Shown: positions 56,077 through 63,374, counted from the stretch's first letter. The stretch: 64,000 nt of DNA from Streptococcus australis ATCC 700641 (GCF_000186465.1 NZ_GL636091.1:175531-239530), one strand, 5' to 3'. Numbers and translations: made by a program. The notes: generated by a model from the letters alone, not told the origin.

Positions 56077-56513
56077 TAACGAAGATCCTCCAATAAGCGC
56101 GATAGAAATTTAGAAATAACCATTTGTTCTTCTTGAGAAAATTCACTCAAAACTTGATTATAAACAGCCAATGTATGATCATGATGATGAGAATGTTCTT
56201 CAGCAACCGGACGACCTAAATCTGTTAACCGATACAAAACAATACGAGCATCATTCTCATCTTTCAAAGCTTCCAGCATACCAAAAGAAAGTAATTGTTT
56301 AACAGCTTTGGTCACAGCAGCTTGACTGACATTTAGTAATTTAGCTAGCTCAGAATTTGAATAATTGTCCTTTGAAAGTAACATTAAAATATGCTCTTGC
56401 GTATTGGTTAAAGAAAAACCACTCGTACAGGAACCAATCAAAACTTCATGCTGATTCTCAGAAATAAGTAAAATAGAATTTAAAAACTCATCAATCTGAT
56501 TAGCCACTTTCAT
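56076..56513 (-). CDS. adcR: Zinc-responsive MarR-type repressor AdcR
   Basis: A 145-residue winged-helix repressor of the MarR family ([11 protein letters not shown] recognition helix near 62-72). The zinc-binding His cluster [11 protein letters not shown] lies at about 106-116, with further ligands expected near the N-terminal half. With zinc bound it represses the adc operon and other zinc genes. First gene of the operon, directly downstream of an AdcR box that covers its own promoter. Confidence 0.95.
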   Translation of the reverse strand: MKVANQIDEFLNSILLISENQHEVLIGSCTSGFSLTNTQEHILMLLSKDNYSNSELAKLLNVSQAAVTKAVKQLLSFGMLEALKDENDARIVLYRLTDLGRPVAEEHSHHHDHTLAVYNQVLSEFSQEEQMVISKFLSRLLEDLR

Positions 56514-56548
56514 ACGTTTATCCTCTCTATTAATCGAAAAAAAAATAC

Positions 56549-56588
56549 TTTACCGGTTAATTATAACACAGTAAAGGAAAATAGTCAA
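56549..56588 (-). promoter_or_regulatory. adc promoter with overlapping AdcR operator
   Basis: On the minus strand TTGACT (56583-56588), 17 nt, TGT-TATAAT (-10 at 56560-56565). Overlapping and following the -10 is TTAACCGGTAAA (56549-56560), one mismatch from the AdcR consensus TTAACYRGTTAA. Confidence 0.85.
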
Positions 56589-56664
56589 AGTGTTTTCAGA
56601 AAACAATGACAAAAATATTAGTAATAAATTAGTAACTGAACGTTAACAATTTAACGAATAAAAG

Positions 56665-56754
56665 AAAAAGACAAGGTCCGAAAACCTTGTCTTTAATACT
56701 ATACCGGCGGCCGGGGTCGAACCGGCACGTCCTTGCGGACACTGGATTTTGAGT
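56665..56754. repeat. attL: left 90-bp copy with truncated tRNA-Leu 3' part and terminator
   Basis: Identical to 62998-63087. On the minus strand it contains the 3' 53 nt of tRNA-Leu (56702-56754) and the hairpin terminator (56667-56694). The identity stops in the anticodon arm, after TTTTGAGT. Confidence 0.92.
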
Positions 56755-56936
56755 TCTATGAATACATTTTTTAAATCTTATAACCTTGATTTAGTAGGTT
56801 TTTTAGACTTTTAAATCTTGCAAAATAGACTCTTTTTTCAAATTTTGGTAACTTTTTTGTAACTCATCTTTCTCTCTTAAATAACTACTTCCATAAATAG
56901 TGAGTCGATAATCTTATTTCTTAGTTATCTCATTTG
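56755..56936. other. AT-rich left end of the element, no gene seen
   Basis: No ORF that I can support. TTGGTAACT (56845-56853) also occurs near the right end (62972-62980), and GTAACT is repeated just after it, so these may be integrase arm sites; the match is short and could be chance. Confidence 0.35.
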
Positions 56937-57047
56937 TCAAATTAAGCTAGACAATTTCACCTGACTCAGAAAAACTTGATACGGAGTTTGGTAGTTCAAG
57001 GACTTCCTTGGGATTCGATTTCGCTTATCAAGTACAGAAAAAACAAA
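56937..57047 (-). pseudogene. IS30-family transposase remnant (C-terminal part)
   Basis: The minus strand reads ...VLDKRNRIPRKSLNYQTPYQ and VFLSQ to a TGA stop at 56937-56939. This RNRIPRKxLNYxTPYxVF pattern is the C-terminus of IS30-type transposases. No upstream part of the gene is present, so only about 37 codons survive. It marks an old insertion at the left of the element. Confidence 0.6.
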
Positions 57048-57203
57048 TTAAACTATAGTCCGTTAAAAATTAGAGGTATCGTAGTTAGTTTACATATCTA
57101 TCAAGTGTCTATAGTAATAAACTTCATTATTAAAATAAAATGTATTAGTATCAAAGCAACTATCTCAACTTGATTGGTTACTATAATACATCCCTACTAA
57201 TAT

Positions 57204-57229
57204 CAAAAAGCCACTGTTTCCAGTGACTT
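57204..57229 (-). terminator. Terminator downstream of the HAD phosphatase gene
   Basis: AAGtCACTG-GAAA-CAGTGgCTT followed by TTTTGATA on the minus strand. It lies about 140 nt after the HAD stop; in between, 57240-57367 holds no gene I can support. Confidence 0.65.
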
Positions 57230-57367
57230 CATAATACCTTTCACTCAAAAATATTTACGTTTTTACCAACAAAGCTACACACTCAGCGGTTCGCTGTTAC
57301 CTTAAATTTCGTTATGAAACAAGTTTATTTCTTTCTAACGTCCTCAAGAACCTCATCGCCTTTCAAC

Positions 57368-58033
57368 TCAAAGACTCTGTGATTCTATTATTTGTAAAAC
57401 TTCTTTCATATTTTCAACTTTCCATTGCGCTTTGTCATTAAAAAATGGTAATCGGCTATCATAATAACCAATAGTTGCAATTCCGGCGCTAGTTGAAGAT
57501 TCAATTCCAGAGTATGAATCTTCAATTGCAATACATTGTTCTGCTTGCAATTCTAACTTATGTAGCGTTGTTAAATAGATAGACGGATTTGGCTTACTTT
57601 CTACAAAATTCTCTCCGCTAACGATGACATCAAAATATTTTTTTATGTCACACCTTTCTAAAACTTCATTAATATGCTCATATTTTGATGATGATGCTAC
57701 AGCTAATTTGATTCCGTTTTTCAATGCATAGTCAATAATTTTTAGAATTTCTTTTCTAAAAAGTAAAGAATAATCAATTTTTTCATATCTCTCATCACTA
57801 AAAGAAGCATATTCTTTTTCTATAGTTTTTATATCATATTGTTTCCCAATAAATTGCTGTAAAAGCCTATAAAGATTAAAATATGATTTACCAACTAATA
57901 CCAATAGCTCAGAATCTTCGTAACTAGATTTTGGATTAAGGTGTTTGATAAAATCTTTCTGTATTAGAAAATCTTGGTACTCTGTATCAACTATAACTCC
58001 ATCCATATCGAAGATTATACCTTTCAAATTCAT
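57368..58033 (-). CDS. HAD-superfamily phosphatase (beta-phosphoglucomutase-like)
   Basis: A 221-residue HAD hydrolase with a C1-type helical cap. Motif I is DMDGVIVDTE (nucleophile and acid Asp), motif II SSSKYEH, motif III with Lys in VESKPNPSIYL, and motif IV IEDSYSGIES. It should dephosphorylate a sugar phosphate or similar metabolite; the substrate cannot be read from sequence. The ATG at 58033 follows AAAGGAGG. It is cargo of the integrative element and has a lower GC content than the core genes. Confidence 0.85.
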   Translation of the reverse strand: MNLKGIIFDMDGVIVDTEYQDFLIQKDFIKHLNPKSSYEDSELLVLVGKSYFNLYRLLQQFIGKQYDIKTIEKEYASFSDERYEKIDYSLLFRKEILKIIDYALKNGIKLAVASSSKYEHINEVLERCDIKKYFDVIVSGENFVESKPNPSIYLTTLHKLELQAEQCIAIEDSYSGIESSTSAGIATIGYYDSRLPFFNDKAQWKVENMKEVLQIIESQSL

Positions 58034-58080
58034 AAATCCTCCTTTAAAATCAAAATCTATCATATATAATACCCGTGTTG

Positions 58081-58366
58081 CTAGTTGATAAAAAATCCTA
58101 AATTATAGACCAAAATAGCCCGTTCGATCTCTAATTGCAAACCTGCTAAAGAGCGAGCAAGCGGATGTTCAATGTTAAACAATGCATTTAGGACAGAGAT
58201 CCGAGTTTCGATGGTCCTTCGGATTGCCAGGATAGCAGGATTGTTGTGCTCAGCTGCTCCTTTCATATTTTTACGAATCGGCGTCAAAAAGTCTATTCCC
58301 TTGGCTTCCAATCGTTTTTTCAGTTCCTTACCCAAGTAGCCCAAATAACTACTATTTGGGCAAAAT
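58081..58366 (-). pseudogene. IS982-family transposase remnant (C-terminal part)
   Basis: About 87 codons reading GYLGKELKKRLEAKGIDFLT, PIRKNMKGAAEHNN, then RRTIETRISVLNALFNIEHP and LQLEIERAILVYNLGFFIN, the C-terminal half of an IS982-type DDE transposase. The N-terminal half with the first catalytic acids is missing; the sequence breaks off next to the stop of the small hydrophobic peptide gene. The 9-bp hairpin GCCCAAATA/TATTTGGGC (58339-58361) lies inside it. Confidence 0.7.
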
Positions 58367-58371
58367 GTTAC

Positions 58372-58470
58372 TTAGTTTCTTTTTAAATGAGCAATGAGTA
58401 ACTTAATAAGATAAGCTAGAACTACAAGTGATAATAGAAAGAAAATAGAATAAATAAAATAGATTTGCAT
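58372..58470 (-). CDS. Small hydrophobic peptide, 32 residues (candidate type I toxin-like)
   Basis: The ORF reads MQIYFIYSIFFLLSLVVLAY then LIKLLIAHLKRN: a single membrane helix with a basic C-terminus. AGGAGGTGTCCAAT precedes the ATG, and a near-perfect promoter (TTGACA, 17 nt, TACAAT) lies 50-78 nt upstream. Size, hydrophobicity, cationic tail and strong signals resemble type I toxins of mobile elements, but it does not match the Fst family pattern and I cannot see an antisense RNA promoter with certainty. A short membrane peptide of other function is equally possible. Confidence 0.6.
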   Translation of the reverse strand: MQIYFIYSIFFLLSLVVLAYLIKLLIAHLKRN

Positions 58471-58519
58471 ATTGGACACCTCCTAAATAAAAGAGATAAG
58501 CCATCCTGCCCTCAATATT

Positions 58520-58548
58520 ATTGTACTCCCACTTAAAAGCGGTGTCAA
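58520..58548 (-). promoter_or_regulatory. Consensus promoter of the 32-residue peptide gene
   Basis: TTGACA (58543-58548), 17 nt, TACAAT (58520-58525) on the minus strand; leader about 43 nt. The remaining 58549-58702 stretch holds nothing I can name. Confidence 0.8.
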
Positions 58549-58702
58549 GCATTATGATAAATAATACTAGCACCTATGGTGAATTTAAAATCTAAAAAAC
58601 AAACCATCAATCTGCATTAAAATAATCATAAACCTCTTTATATGGAATTCCGTTAATATTTTAGACACATTTTGGGAGGAAATTTTGAAGACTAGCGTCC
58701 TT

Positions 58703-59149
58703 CTATTTTTCCCAATAAGTTTTAACTTCTTCAAAAATCTTATTCAAAAGTTCTGCATCTTTTTCTGACAACTGATTTTTTTCTATAACTCTATCTTTTA
58801 GTTCTGTTGCCTTTATTTTATTTCTTGCCACCGAAACTGCTATTGAATGTTTCAAAATATCAAACTCATCCTTTGAAAAGTTTGCAATATTGGTAAGATC
58901 TAATTGTTCTAGAGGTAAACTACTGATAATTGAATAAGGTTTTTGTCCCAGCAAATAATCTGTAGTAGTACCAAAGATATTTGCTAATTTCACAACGAAT
59001 TCTAATCCTGGTTCTAACGTTCCATTCTCCCACCGAGAATATGTCCCTTGTTGAACTCCAATTAATTCCGATATTTGTACTTGAGTTAACTTTTTTGATT
59101 TTCTGAGAGTTTTTAACCTCTCTGAAAATTTATAATCCTCTGTATACAT
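58703..59149 (-). CDS. XRE-family repressor of the integrative element
   Basis: A 148-residue CI-like regulator. The N-terminal helix-turn-helix is at residues about 9-66 (LRKSKKLTQVQISELIGVQQ, then YSRWENGTLEP), followed by a helical C-terminal domain without a LexA-type protease motif. It is divergent from the replication and integration genes, and the intervening region carries several ATATTC/GAATAT palindromes that are its likely operators. It is expected to keep the element quiescent and repress its own gene. AGGAG precedes the ATG. Confidence 0.85.
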   Translation of the reverse strand: MYTEDYKFSERLKTLRKSKKLTQVQISELIGVQQGTYSRWENGTLEPGLEFVVKLANIFGTTTDYLLGQKPYSIISSLPLEQLDLTNIANFSKDEFDILKHSIAVSVARNKIKATELKDRVIEKNQLSEKDAELLNKIFEEVKTYWEK

Positions 59150-59159
59150 AATTCTCCTA

Positions 59160-59275
59160 TAGATATTCTTATTCGTATATTTTTTCTTGACAAAATATTC
59201 TAAACGGTATAAAATAGAATTATTCCATAAGGAATATTTATTTTGAGATTAAATATTCCATTGAGAATATTATAG
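59160..59275 (+). promoter_or_regulatory. Element lytic-type promoter with clustered repressor operators
   Basis: A plus-strand promoter TTGACA (59188-59193), 17 nt, TAAAAT (59211-59216) is surrounded by related palindromes: TATTCC-ATAA-GGAATA (59222-59237), ATATTC-N6-GAATAT (59254-59271), and half-sites AGATATTC near 59162 and AATATTC near 59195. They are the likely binding sites of the XRE protein. Confidence 0.65.
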
Positions 59276-59371
59276 CATAAAAGGGGGTAAAAGCGTATGT
59301 AATTAGTAGTCGATTTTAAAAATTTTAATAAAGGAGGTAAGATTCGACAAAATAAAAAAATCTTGAAACAA

Positions 59372-59473
59372 ATGTGCCGTTCGTTCCAAGATCAAAACAT
59401 ATTATGTAACAATTATACCACAGAAAACTCCTCAGTTGCACAAAAAAATTTCGGAGGTTTCACAAAAAGATGA
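59372..59473 (+). CDS. Possible 33-residue leader ORF coupled to the next gene
   Basis: MCRSFQDQNILCNNYTTENS and 13 further residues ending FTKR. Its TGA overlaps the ATG of the following gene (ATGA). In-frame TTG (59363) and ATT (59345) codons lie closer to a strong AAAGGAGG at about 59333-59339, so the true start is unclear. It could be a translational-coupling leader peptide or chance. Confidence 0.3.
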   Translation: MCRSFQDQNILCNNYTTENSSVAQKNFGGFTKR

Positions 59474-59943
59474 CCAATAAAGAGTTAGTCAATCAAATTT
59501 CTGGCCTAAACTCTACCTCTACTCTTAAAAATTGGATCCAACTGATTAAAGAGATAAGTGGCAAGGAATTTAAGAAAATTAAAGTTCCTATCAGTAGAAA
59601 TCCAAGAACTCATCAATTAAGTTATACAGTTGCCTATGACTTTACAGACGAAGACCTTAGACAATTTCAAAAGTTAGCTAACCTAAAACTTGAAATAGGT
59701 CTAAAAGAGGCTATACAAGCCGTATTTGGGAGTCTAGCAGACAATGAACAAGAACTCCTAAACCAAGTAATAGATGAGCTCTATGATGAACTGAGCGCCT
59801 TAAAACAGGAATTTAAGCGAGAAATACGACTGATAAAAAATGAGAATGCCAATCTAAAAAAGAAAATCCAAGATATTGAAGAGTCGATGCAAACCGGCTT
59901 ACTAGGGTTTGTTCAGAAGAGGTCAAAAAATAGGTTCGGCTAA
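59470..59943 (+). CDS. Element protein with helical N-terminus and C-terminal coiled coil
   Basis: A 157-residue protein not assigned to a named family. Residues 1-30 look like a small helical DNA-binding start (MTNKELVNQISGLNSTSTLK), about 30-90 are mixed, and 100-150 form a Lys/Glu-rich coiled coil (LKQEFKREIRLIKNENANLK). It is the first sizeable gene of the rightward transcript, directly upstream of the putative origin and the Rep-type protein, so an auxiliary role in replication, mobilisation or its control is plausible. CGGAGGTTT precedes the ATG. Confidence 0.7.
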   Translation: MTNKELVNQISGLNSTSTLKNWIQLIKEISGKEFKKIKVPISRNPRTHQLSYTVAYDFTDEDLRQFQKLANLKLEIGLKEAIQAVFGSLADNEQELLNQVIDELYDELSALKQEFKREIRLIKNENANLKKKIQDIEESMQTGLLGFVQKRSKNRFG

Positions 59944-60070
59944 TAGCGAATTTTCGGCTGAGCCATGAGGCAGAAAGCCGAAAACGAGCGTAGATGCGGA
60001 CGGACCATTTTTGACCGAAAGGGTGTGTAGTAACACCACCCTCTGCAAGTTAGGTGTACCATCGAAAGAA
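59944..60070 (+). other. Putative replication origin or oriT of the element
   Basis: A GC-richer island with two hairpins: TTTTCGGCT/AGCCGAAAA (59951-59984) and AGGGTG/CACCCT (60020-60042) with inner GGTGT/ACACC, followed by TTAGGTGTACC. It lies just upstream of, and overlaps, the 5' end of the Rep_trans-type gene, where origins of rolling-circle plasmids and MobT elements are found. No nick site can be assigned. Confidence 0.45.
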
Positions 60071-61180
60071 ATCAGTATTTCCAAGGGTTTCGGAGATTTT
60101 AAGGGTGGCAAAATTAGGCAAAAAGTTGAATCAAAATCTATGGCAAAAAATGAACATTTACGTTCTGTATTTGACTGGATTCAAATTCAGTTTGATAAGA
60201 CTGAATTTTCGCCAAGAGAAATAATCGAAGATATTCTATTTCTTGACTATAACCTATTTATTGAGAATAAAGGGAGCCTTAAATACTATAACTATGATAG
60301 CCAGTTTCATTATGGGAATATCCGTATCTACTATGGAGCGAAAGAGTCGTCCTACATGCTTGTCATGTCAGGACAGGCACTCGAGTTCTTTAGAGATATG
60401 GTATTAGATCCAAATAGTCTGTCCGAAAGACAGTTTCTGAACAATCTCTACTACAATTACAATCAATTTTCAGTAAGACGAATTGATATTGCAATAGATG
60501 ATTTTAATGAAACACCCTACTTCACTCCTAATCAGCTTCTAAAGATTTGTCAGAAGAAACGCTTTATATATGGAAAAAGCACCTACTACAATACCTACGG
60601 AGATGAAACAATCGGCCAAACCTTATATTTGAGAAAACCCAATGATGATGAAAGACTTAGAATTTACGATAAACGCTTAGAACGAGCTGAGAAGCTCGGC
60701 ATCAGCAAGCGGTATATAGAAAATTGGATAAGAACGGAGTTAGAACTTAGGAAAGAAAAAGCTCACTACTTCATTCAAGAATGGTTGCATTCAGAAATAG
60801 ATCTTCTCAACTTTACCAAGGGATATCTCAAAGAAAAAGTGAGGTTCTATAGTGATAATCACTTCTCAAAACCTTTGAGATCTTGGGAAAAGTTTTTAGG
60901 TCACTCAAAACCTGTCTCTATCATTATTTCAAAACCAAAAACAGAACTAGAACAAAAATTAGAATGGTTTACCTATAAAGGTTCTGGAGCTATTCTAAAA
61001 GCGTATAAATTTCTATACGACAATAACTTACTGCATGAGTATGAGAAGTCTAACTATCTCGCACTCAACAATATGGAATATCCACCAGATTTAGCAAGTG
61101 GATTAATAGAAAGGGCAATACTCTTTAAAAGAGAGGATTTGATCCCCACAATCAAAGAAAATATCAAAAGGAGAAATTAA
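60011..61180 (+). CDS. Rep_trans-family initiator / MobT-like relaxase
   Basis: A 389-residue protein of the replication initiation factor family (PF02486), which includes pT181-type Rep and Tn916 Orf20 (MobT). Typical features are the acidic motif RRIDIAIDD (156-164) and the tyrosine motif RIYDKRLE (217-224, candidate nicking Tyr219). It probably nicks the adjacent origin and starts rolling-circle replication or mobilisation by a helper conjugative element. The start is uncertain: TTG at 60011 gives the full ORF; the ATG at 60140 (MAKNEHLRSVFDW) gives 346 residues but lacks a clear ribosome site. Confidence 0.85.
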   Translation: MTERVCSNTTLCKLGVPSKEISISKGFGDFKGGKIRQKVESKSMAKNEHLRSVFDWIQIQFDKTEFSPREIIEDILFLDYNLFIENKGSLKYYNYDSQFHYGNIRIYYGAKESSYMLVMSGQALEFFRDMVLDPNSLSERQFLNNLYYNYNQFSVRRIDIAIDDFNETPYFTPNQLLKICQKKRFIYGKSTYYNTYGDETIGQTLYLRKPNDDERLRIYDKRLERAEKLGISKRYIENWIRTELELRKEKAHYFIQEWLHSEIDLLNFTKGYLKEKVRFYSDNHFSKPLRSWEKFLGHSKPVSIIISKPKTELEQKLEWFTYKGSGAILKAYKFLYDNNLLHEYEKSNYLALNNMEYPPDLASGLIERAILFKREDLIPTIKENIKRRN

Positions 61181-61182
61181 CT

Positions 61183-61569
61183 ATGGCAAAAATGCTTTCA
61201 CAAAATGACTGGAATTTTAATAACATTGGAACAAAATTTGAATTGGATGAAGTCATTCCAAAATTTGAAACGGAAGTCCGAGCTGATGCAAACGGAGAAA
61301 TTATCAAAAACCGAGATGGTAGCGAAAGACGTTTTAATACCGATAAAATCATTGGTTGGAAATACAATGTAACGATCAAGGATGGACAATTCAAAAAGAA
61401 ATCAACCCAAGTCTCAGTAGACAATCCAGAAGCTTTAGTTGATAATGACTATATCCAAGCAATGGATGAAGTACCAGTAACATTTGACAATTTACAAGCT
61501 ACTATGATTAGTTCGACAATGTATTACAAGGCGGATGCTATCCATTTAGTAGATGTAAAACAAAAATAA
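61183..61569 (+). CDS. Element protein, possibly ssDNA-binding
   Basis: A 128-residue, beta-rich, acidic protein starting MAKMLSQNDWNFNNIGTKFE and ending DAIHLVDVKQK. I do not recognise the family. Position directly after a rolling-circle type initiator (2-nt gap), size, and predicted OB-like beta content recall the single-strand-binding proteins next to initiators in filamentous-phage-like modules. This is inference from context only. AAAAGGAG precedes the ATG. Confidence 0.6.
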   Translation: MAKMLSQNDWNFNNIGTKFELDEVIPKFETEVRADANGEIIKNRDGSERRFNTDKIIGWKYNVTIKDGQFKKKSTQVSVDNPEALVDNDYIQAMDEVPVTFDNLQATMISSTMYYKADAIHLVDVKQK

Positions 61570-61628
61570 GTATTAGACAAGGGGAGTTAATCCTCCCCTT
61601 ACTTAATCTAATTAGAAAAGGAGATCAC

Positions 61629-61823
61629 ATGATTAAAACAGTAACAAAAGATGACCTTATCGAACTTGGATTTGCTCCAGGAACTGCAAGAAAGATTATC
61701 CATACTGGCAAATTACTATTAGTGAATCGTGGTTTTAATATCTACGATAACAAACGGATTGGTACAATTCCAGCTAGTGTTGCTGAAGAACTACTAGGAA
61801 TTGAACTCCAGAAAGAAGCATAA
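61629..61823 (+). CDS. xis: Excisionase, DUF3173 type
   Basis: A 64-residue DNA-binding protein (KDDLIELGFAPGTARKIIHT helix-turn-helix region) typical of DUF3173, which is always found beside tyrosine integrases of streptococcal mobile elements. It should bend DNA at attL/attR and direct excision. AAAAGGAG precedes the ATG, and the integrase begins 3 nt after its stop. Confidence 0.88.
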   Translation: MIKTVTKDDLIELGFAPGTARKIIHTGKLLLVNRGFNIYDNKRIGTIPASVAEELLGIELQKEA

Positions 61824-61826
61824 TGA

Positions 61827-62960
61827 ATGACTATTCGTAAAACTAAAAGTGGTAAATGGACCGTTGATGTTTCTAACGGTTTCCACCCAGTCACACAAAA
61901 AAGAATACGTATTATTCGTAAAGGATTAAAATCTAAAAAGGAAGCCCTAGAACTTGAACAACATATTAGAGTTGTAGAATTAAAAGAAAAACAATTTGAC
62001 TTTGTAGTAACAACAGATATGTTATTCGACTTACTTGAAGAAGATGATCTGAAAAATGGCAGAAAAATAAGCTATACAAGTACACAAAGAAACAATTATG
62101 AGCGTCATATTAAGCCATATTTTAAAAATACAAATTTAAATAAATTAACGTATGACCATATATTCGAATTTCGTGAATACCTAAAAACAAAACCTAAAAA
62201 ACAAAATGAAAATGAAGTTTTAAGCTATAATACAATTAATAAAGTTCTAATTCTACTTAAAAAAATTTTTGATACTGGTATAAGAAAATCTCTCATTGAT
62301 AAAAATCCAGTTAAGAATCTGAGAAAATTACCAATTAGGAAGCCTGATATTAAATTTTGGAGTATAGAAGAATTCACGAGATTTAGAGAACTTATTCGAG
62401 ATGATGAAATAAGTTATGACCTGTTTTTCATAATTGCTTTCTTTACTGGAATGAGAATGGGGGAAATCCTCGCATTGAACTGGAATGATATAAATCTTTT
62501 AACAAATACGATTTACGTTACCAAAACGGTATACTTTGTCAATAATACAAGCTACATTAATACAACAAAAACACGATCAGGAACTAGAAATATAACAATA
62601 AATCAGAAATTAGCAGAAATGCTAATAGATTGGAAAGTAAAACAAAAAGAAAAACTTGAGGAATTTACGAAAAATACTGAAGAACTACAAATAATACAGA
62701 GTACACCAATAACAATTACAAAAAATATGATTGATAAGAAGTTTAAGCAAATACTAGAAAGGGATAAAGATTTAAAGAAAATAAGAATTCATGATTTGAG
62801 ACACTCTCATGCATCATTACTTATAAATCAAGGAGAAGATTATCTTGTTGTCAAAGAAAGATTAGGACACGCATCTATTACAACAACAATTGATACTTAT
62901 TCACATTTGTACCCTAGCAAACAGAAAACATTGGCTAATAAACTTGATGATTTATTTTAA
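61827..62960 (+). CDS. int: Tyrosine recombinase integrase
   Basis: A 377-residue tyrosine integrase: arm-type DNA-binding domain (1-50, IRKTKSGKWTVDVSNG), core-binding SAM-like domain (about 60-170), and catalytic domain with Arg210 (TGMRMGEI), His322 and Arg325 (HDLRHSH), His348 (GHASITTT), and nucleophile Tyr358 (DTYSHLYP). All catalytic residues are present. It lies 37 nt from attR in the tRNA-Leu gene, the usual position, and should integrate and excise the element. Confidence 0.95.
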   Translation: MTIRKTKSGKWTVDVSNGFHPVTQKRIRIIRKGLKSKKEALELEQHIRVVELKEKQFDFVVTTDMLFDLLEEDDLKNGRKISYTSTQRNNYERHIKPYFKNTNLNKLTYDHIFEFREYLKTKPKKQNENEVLSYNTINKVLILLKKIFDTGIRKSLIDKNPVKNLRKLPIRKPDIKFWSIEEFTRFRELIRDDEISYDLFFIIAFFTGMRMGEILALNWNDINLLTNTIYVTKTVYFVNNTSYINTTKTRSGTRNITINQKLAEMLIDWKVKQKEKLEEFTKNTEELQIIQSTPITITKNMIDKKFKQILERDKDLKKIRIHDLRHSHASLLINQGEDYLVVKERLGHASITTTIDTYSHLYPSKQKTLANKLDDLF

Positions 62961-62995
62961 AATGGAAAAAATTGGTAACTCGACACACAACAAAG

Positions 62996-63027
62996 AAAAA
63001 AAGACAAGGTCCGAAAACCTTGTCTTT
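62996..63027 (-). terminator. Terminator of the tRNA cluster
   Basis: AAAGACAAGGT/ACCTTGTCTTT followed by a T run on the minus strand. It lies inside the 90-bp att repeat, so a second copy exists at 56667-56694. Confidence 0.9.
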
Positions 63028-63087
63028 AATACTATACCGGCGGCCGGGGTCGAACCGGCACGTCCTTGCGGACACTGGATTTTGAGT
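62998..63087. repeat. attR: right 90-bp copy inside tRNA-Leu
   Basis: Identical to 56665-56754. It restores the full 3' part of the tRNA gene, so tRNA-Leu function is preserved after integration. Confidence 0.92.
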
Positions 63088-63118
63088 CCAGCGCGTCTGC
63101 CAATTCCGCCACGCCGGC
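63035..63118 (-). tRNA. tRNA-Leu (CAA), integration target
   Basis: An 84-nt class II tRNA. Anticodon loop CTCAAAA gives CAA; acceptor GCCGGCG pairs with CGCCGGT; discriminator A. CCA is not encoded. The 3' 53 nt are duplicated at attL. Last gene of the cluster. Confidence 0.96.
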
Positions 63119-63127
63119 AAAGTATAA

Positions 63128-63199
63128 CTGGGGTAGCTGGATTCGAACCAACGCATGAGGGAGTCAAAGTCCCTTGCCTTACCGCTTGGCTATACCCCA
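63128..63199 (-). tRNA. tRNA-Gln (UUG)
   Basis: 72 nt, starting TGGGGTATAGCC, anticodon loop CTTTGAC, T-arm GGTTCGAATCC, discriminator G. Confidence 0.95.
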
Positions 63200-63212
63200 A
63201 TAATATAAAATA

Positions 63213-63286
63213 GGCGAGTGATGGGGATCGAACCCACGCATGCCAGAGCCACAATCTGGTGTGTTAACCACTTCACCACACCCGCC
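63213..63286 (-). tRNA. tRNA-His (GUG)
   Basis: 74 nt including the genomically encoded G at -1 that pairs with C73; anticodon loop TTGTGGC; T-arm GGGTTCGATCCC. Confidence 0.95.
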
Positions 63287-63297
63287 ATATTCTTATA

Positions 63298-63368
63298 CAC
63301 GGGCAGTAGGAATTGAACCCACACTGAAGGTTTTGGAGACCTTAGTTCTACCTTTAAACTATGCCCGT
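63298..63368 (-). tRNA. tRNA-Trp (CCA)
   Basis: 71 nt; anticodon loop CTCCAAA; acceptor ACGGGCA/TGCCCGT; T-arm GGGTTCAATTCC. Confidence 0.95.
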
Positions 63369-63374
63369 AAAGGA

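Larger units (their letters stand above)
56665..63087 (+). mobile_element. 6.3-kb integrative element in tRNA-Leu(CAA), probably an IME with Rep_trans/MobT relaxase
   Basis: The element is bounded by a 90-bp perfect direct repeat (56665-56754 and 62998-63087) covering the 3' 53 nt of tRNA-Leu and its terminator. It encodes a tyrosine integrase next to the right end, a DUF3173 excisionase, a Rep_trans-type protein, an XRE repressor with operators, and cargo (HAD phosphatase, small hydrophobic peptide), plus IS30 and IS982 remnants at the left. It has no conjugation or capsid genes. The right copy restores a complete tRNA. AT content is visibly higher than in the flanks, a sign of transfer. Confidence 0.9.

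Noticed and set aside
56976..57173. 65-codon plus-strand ORF near attL
   Set aside because: It is antisense to the IS30 transposase remnant, has no ribosome site and low-complexity I/K content.
57240..57367. Short frame reading VFELKGDEVLEDVRKK before a TAA on the minus strand
   Set aside because: It overlaps the HAD stop, has no start and no recognisable family; at most a decayed gene tail.
56665..63087. Prophage or full ICE
   Set aside because: There are no capsid, tail, lysis, coupling-protein or type IV secretion genes; only integration, replication and control genes plus cargo.
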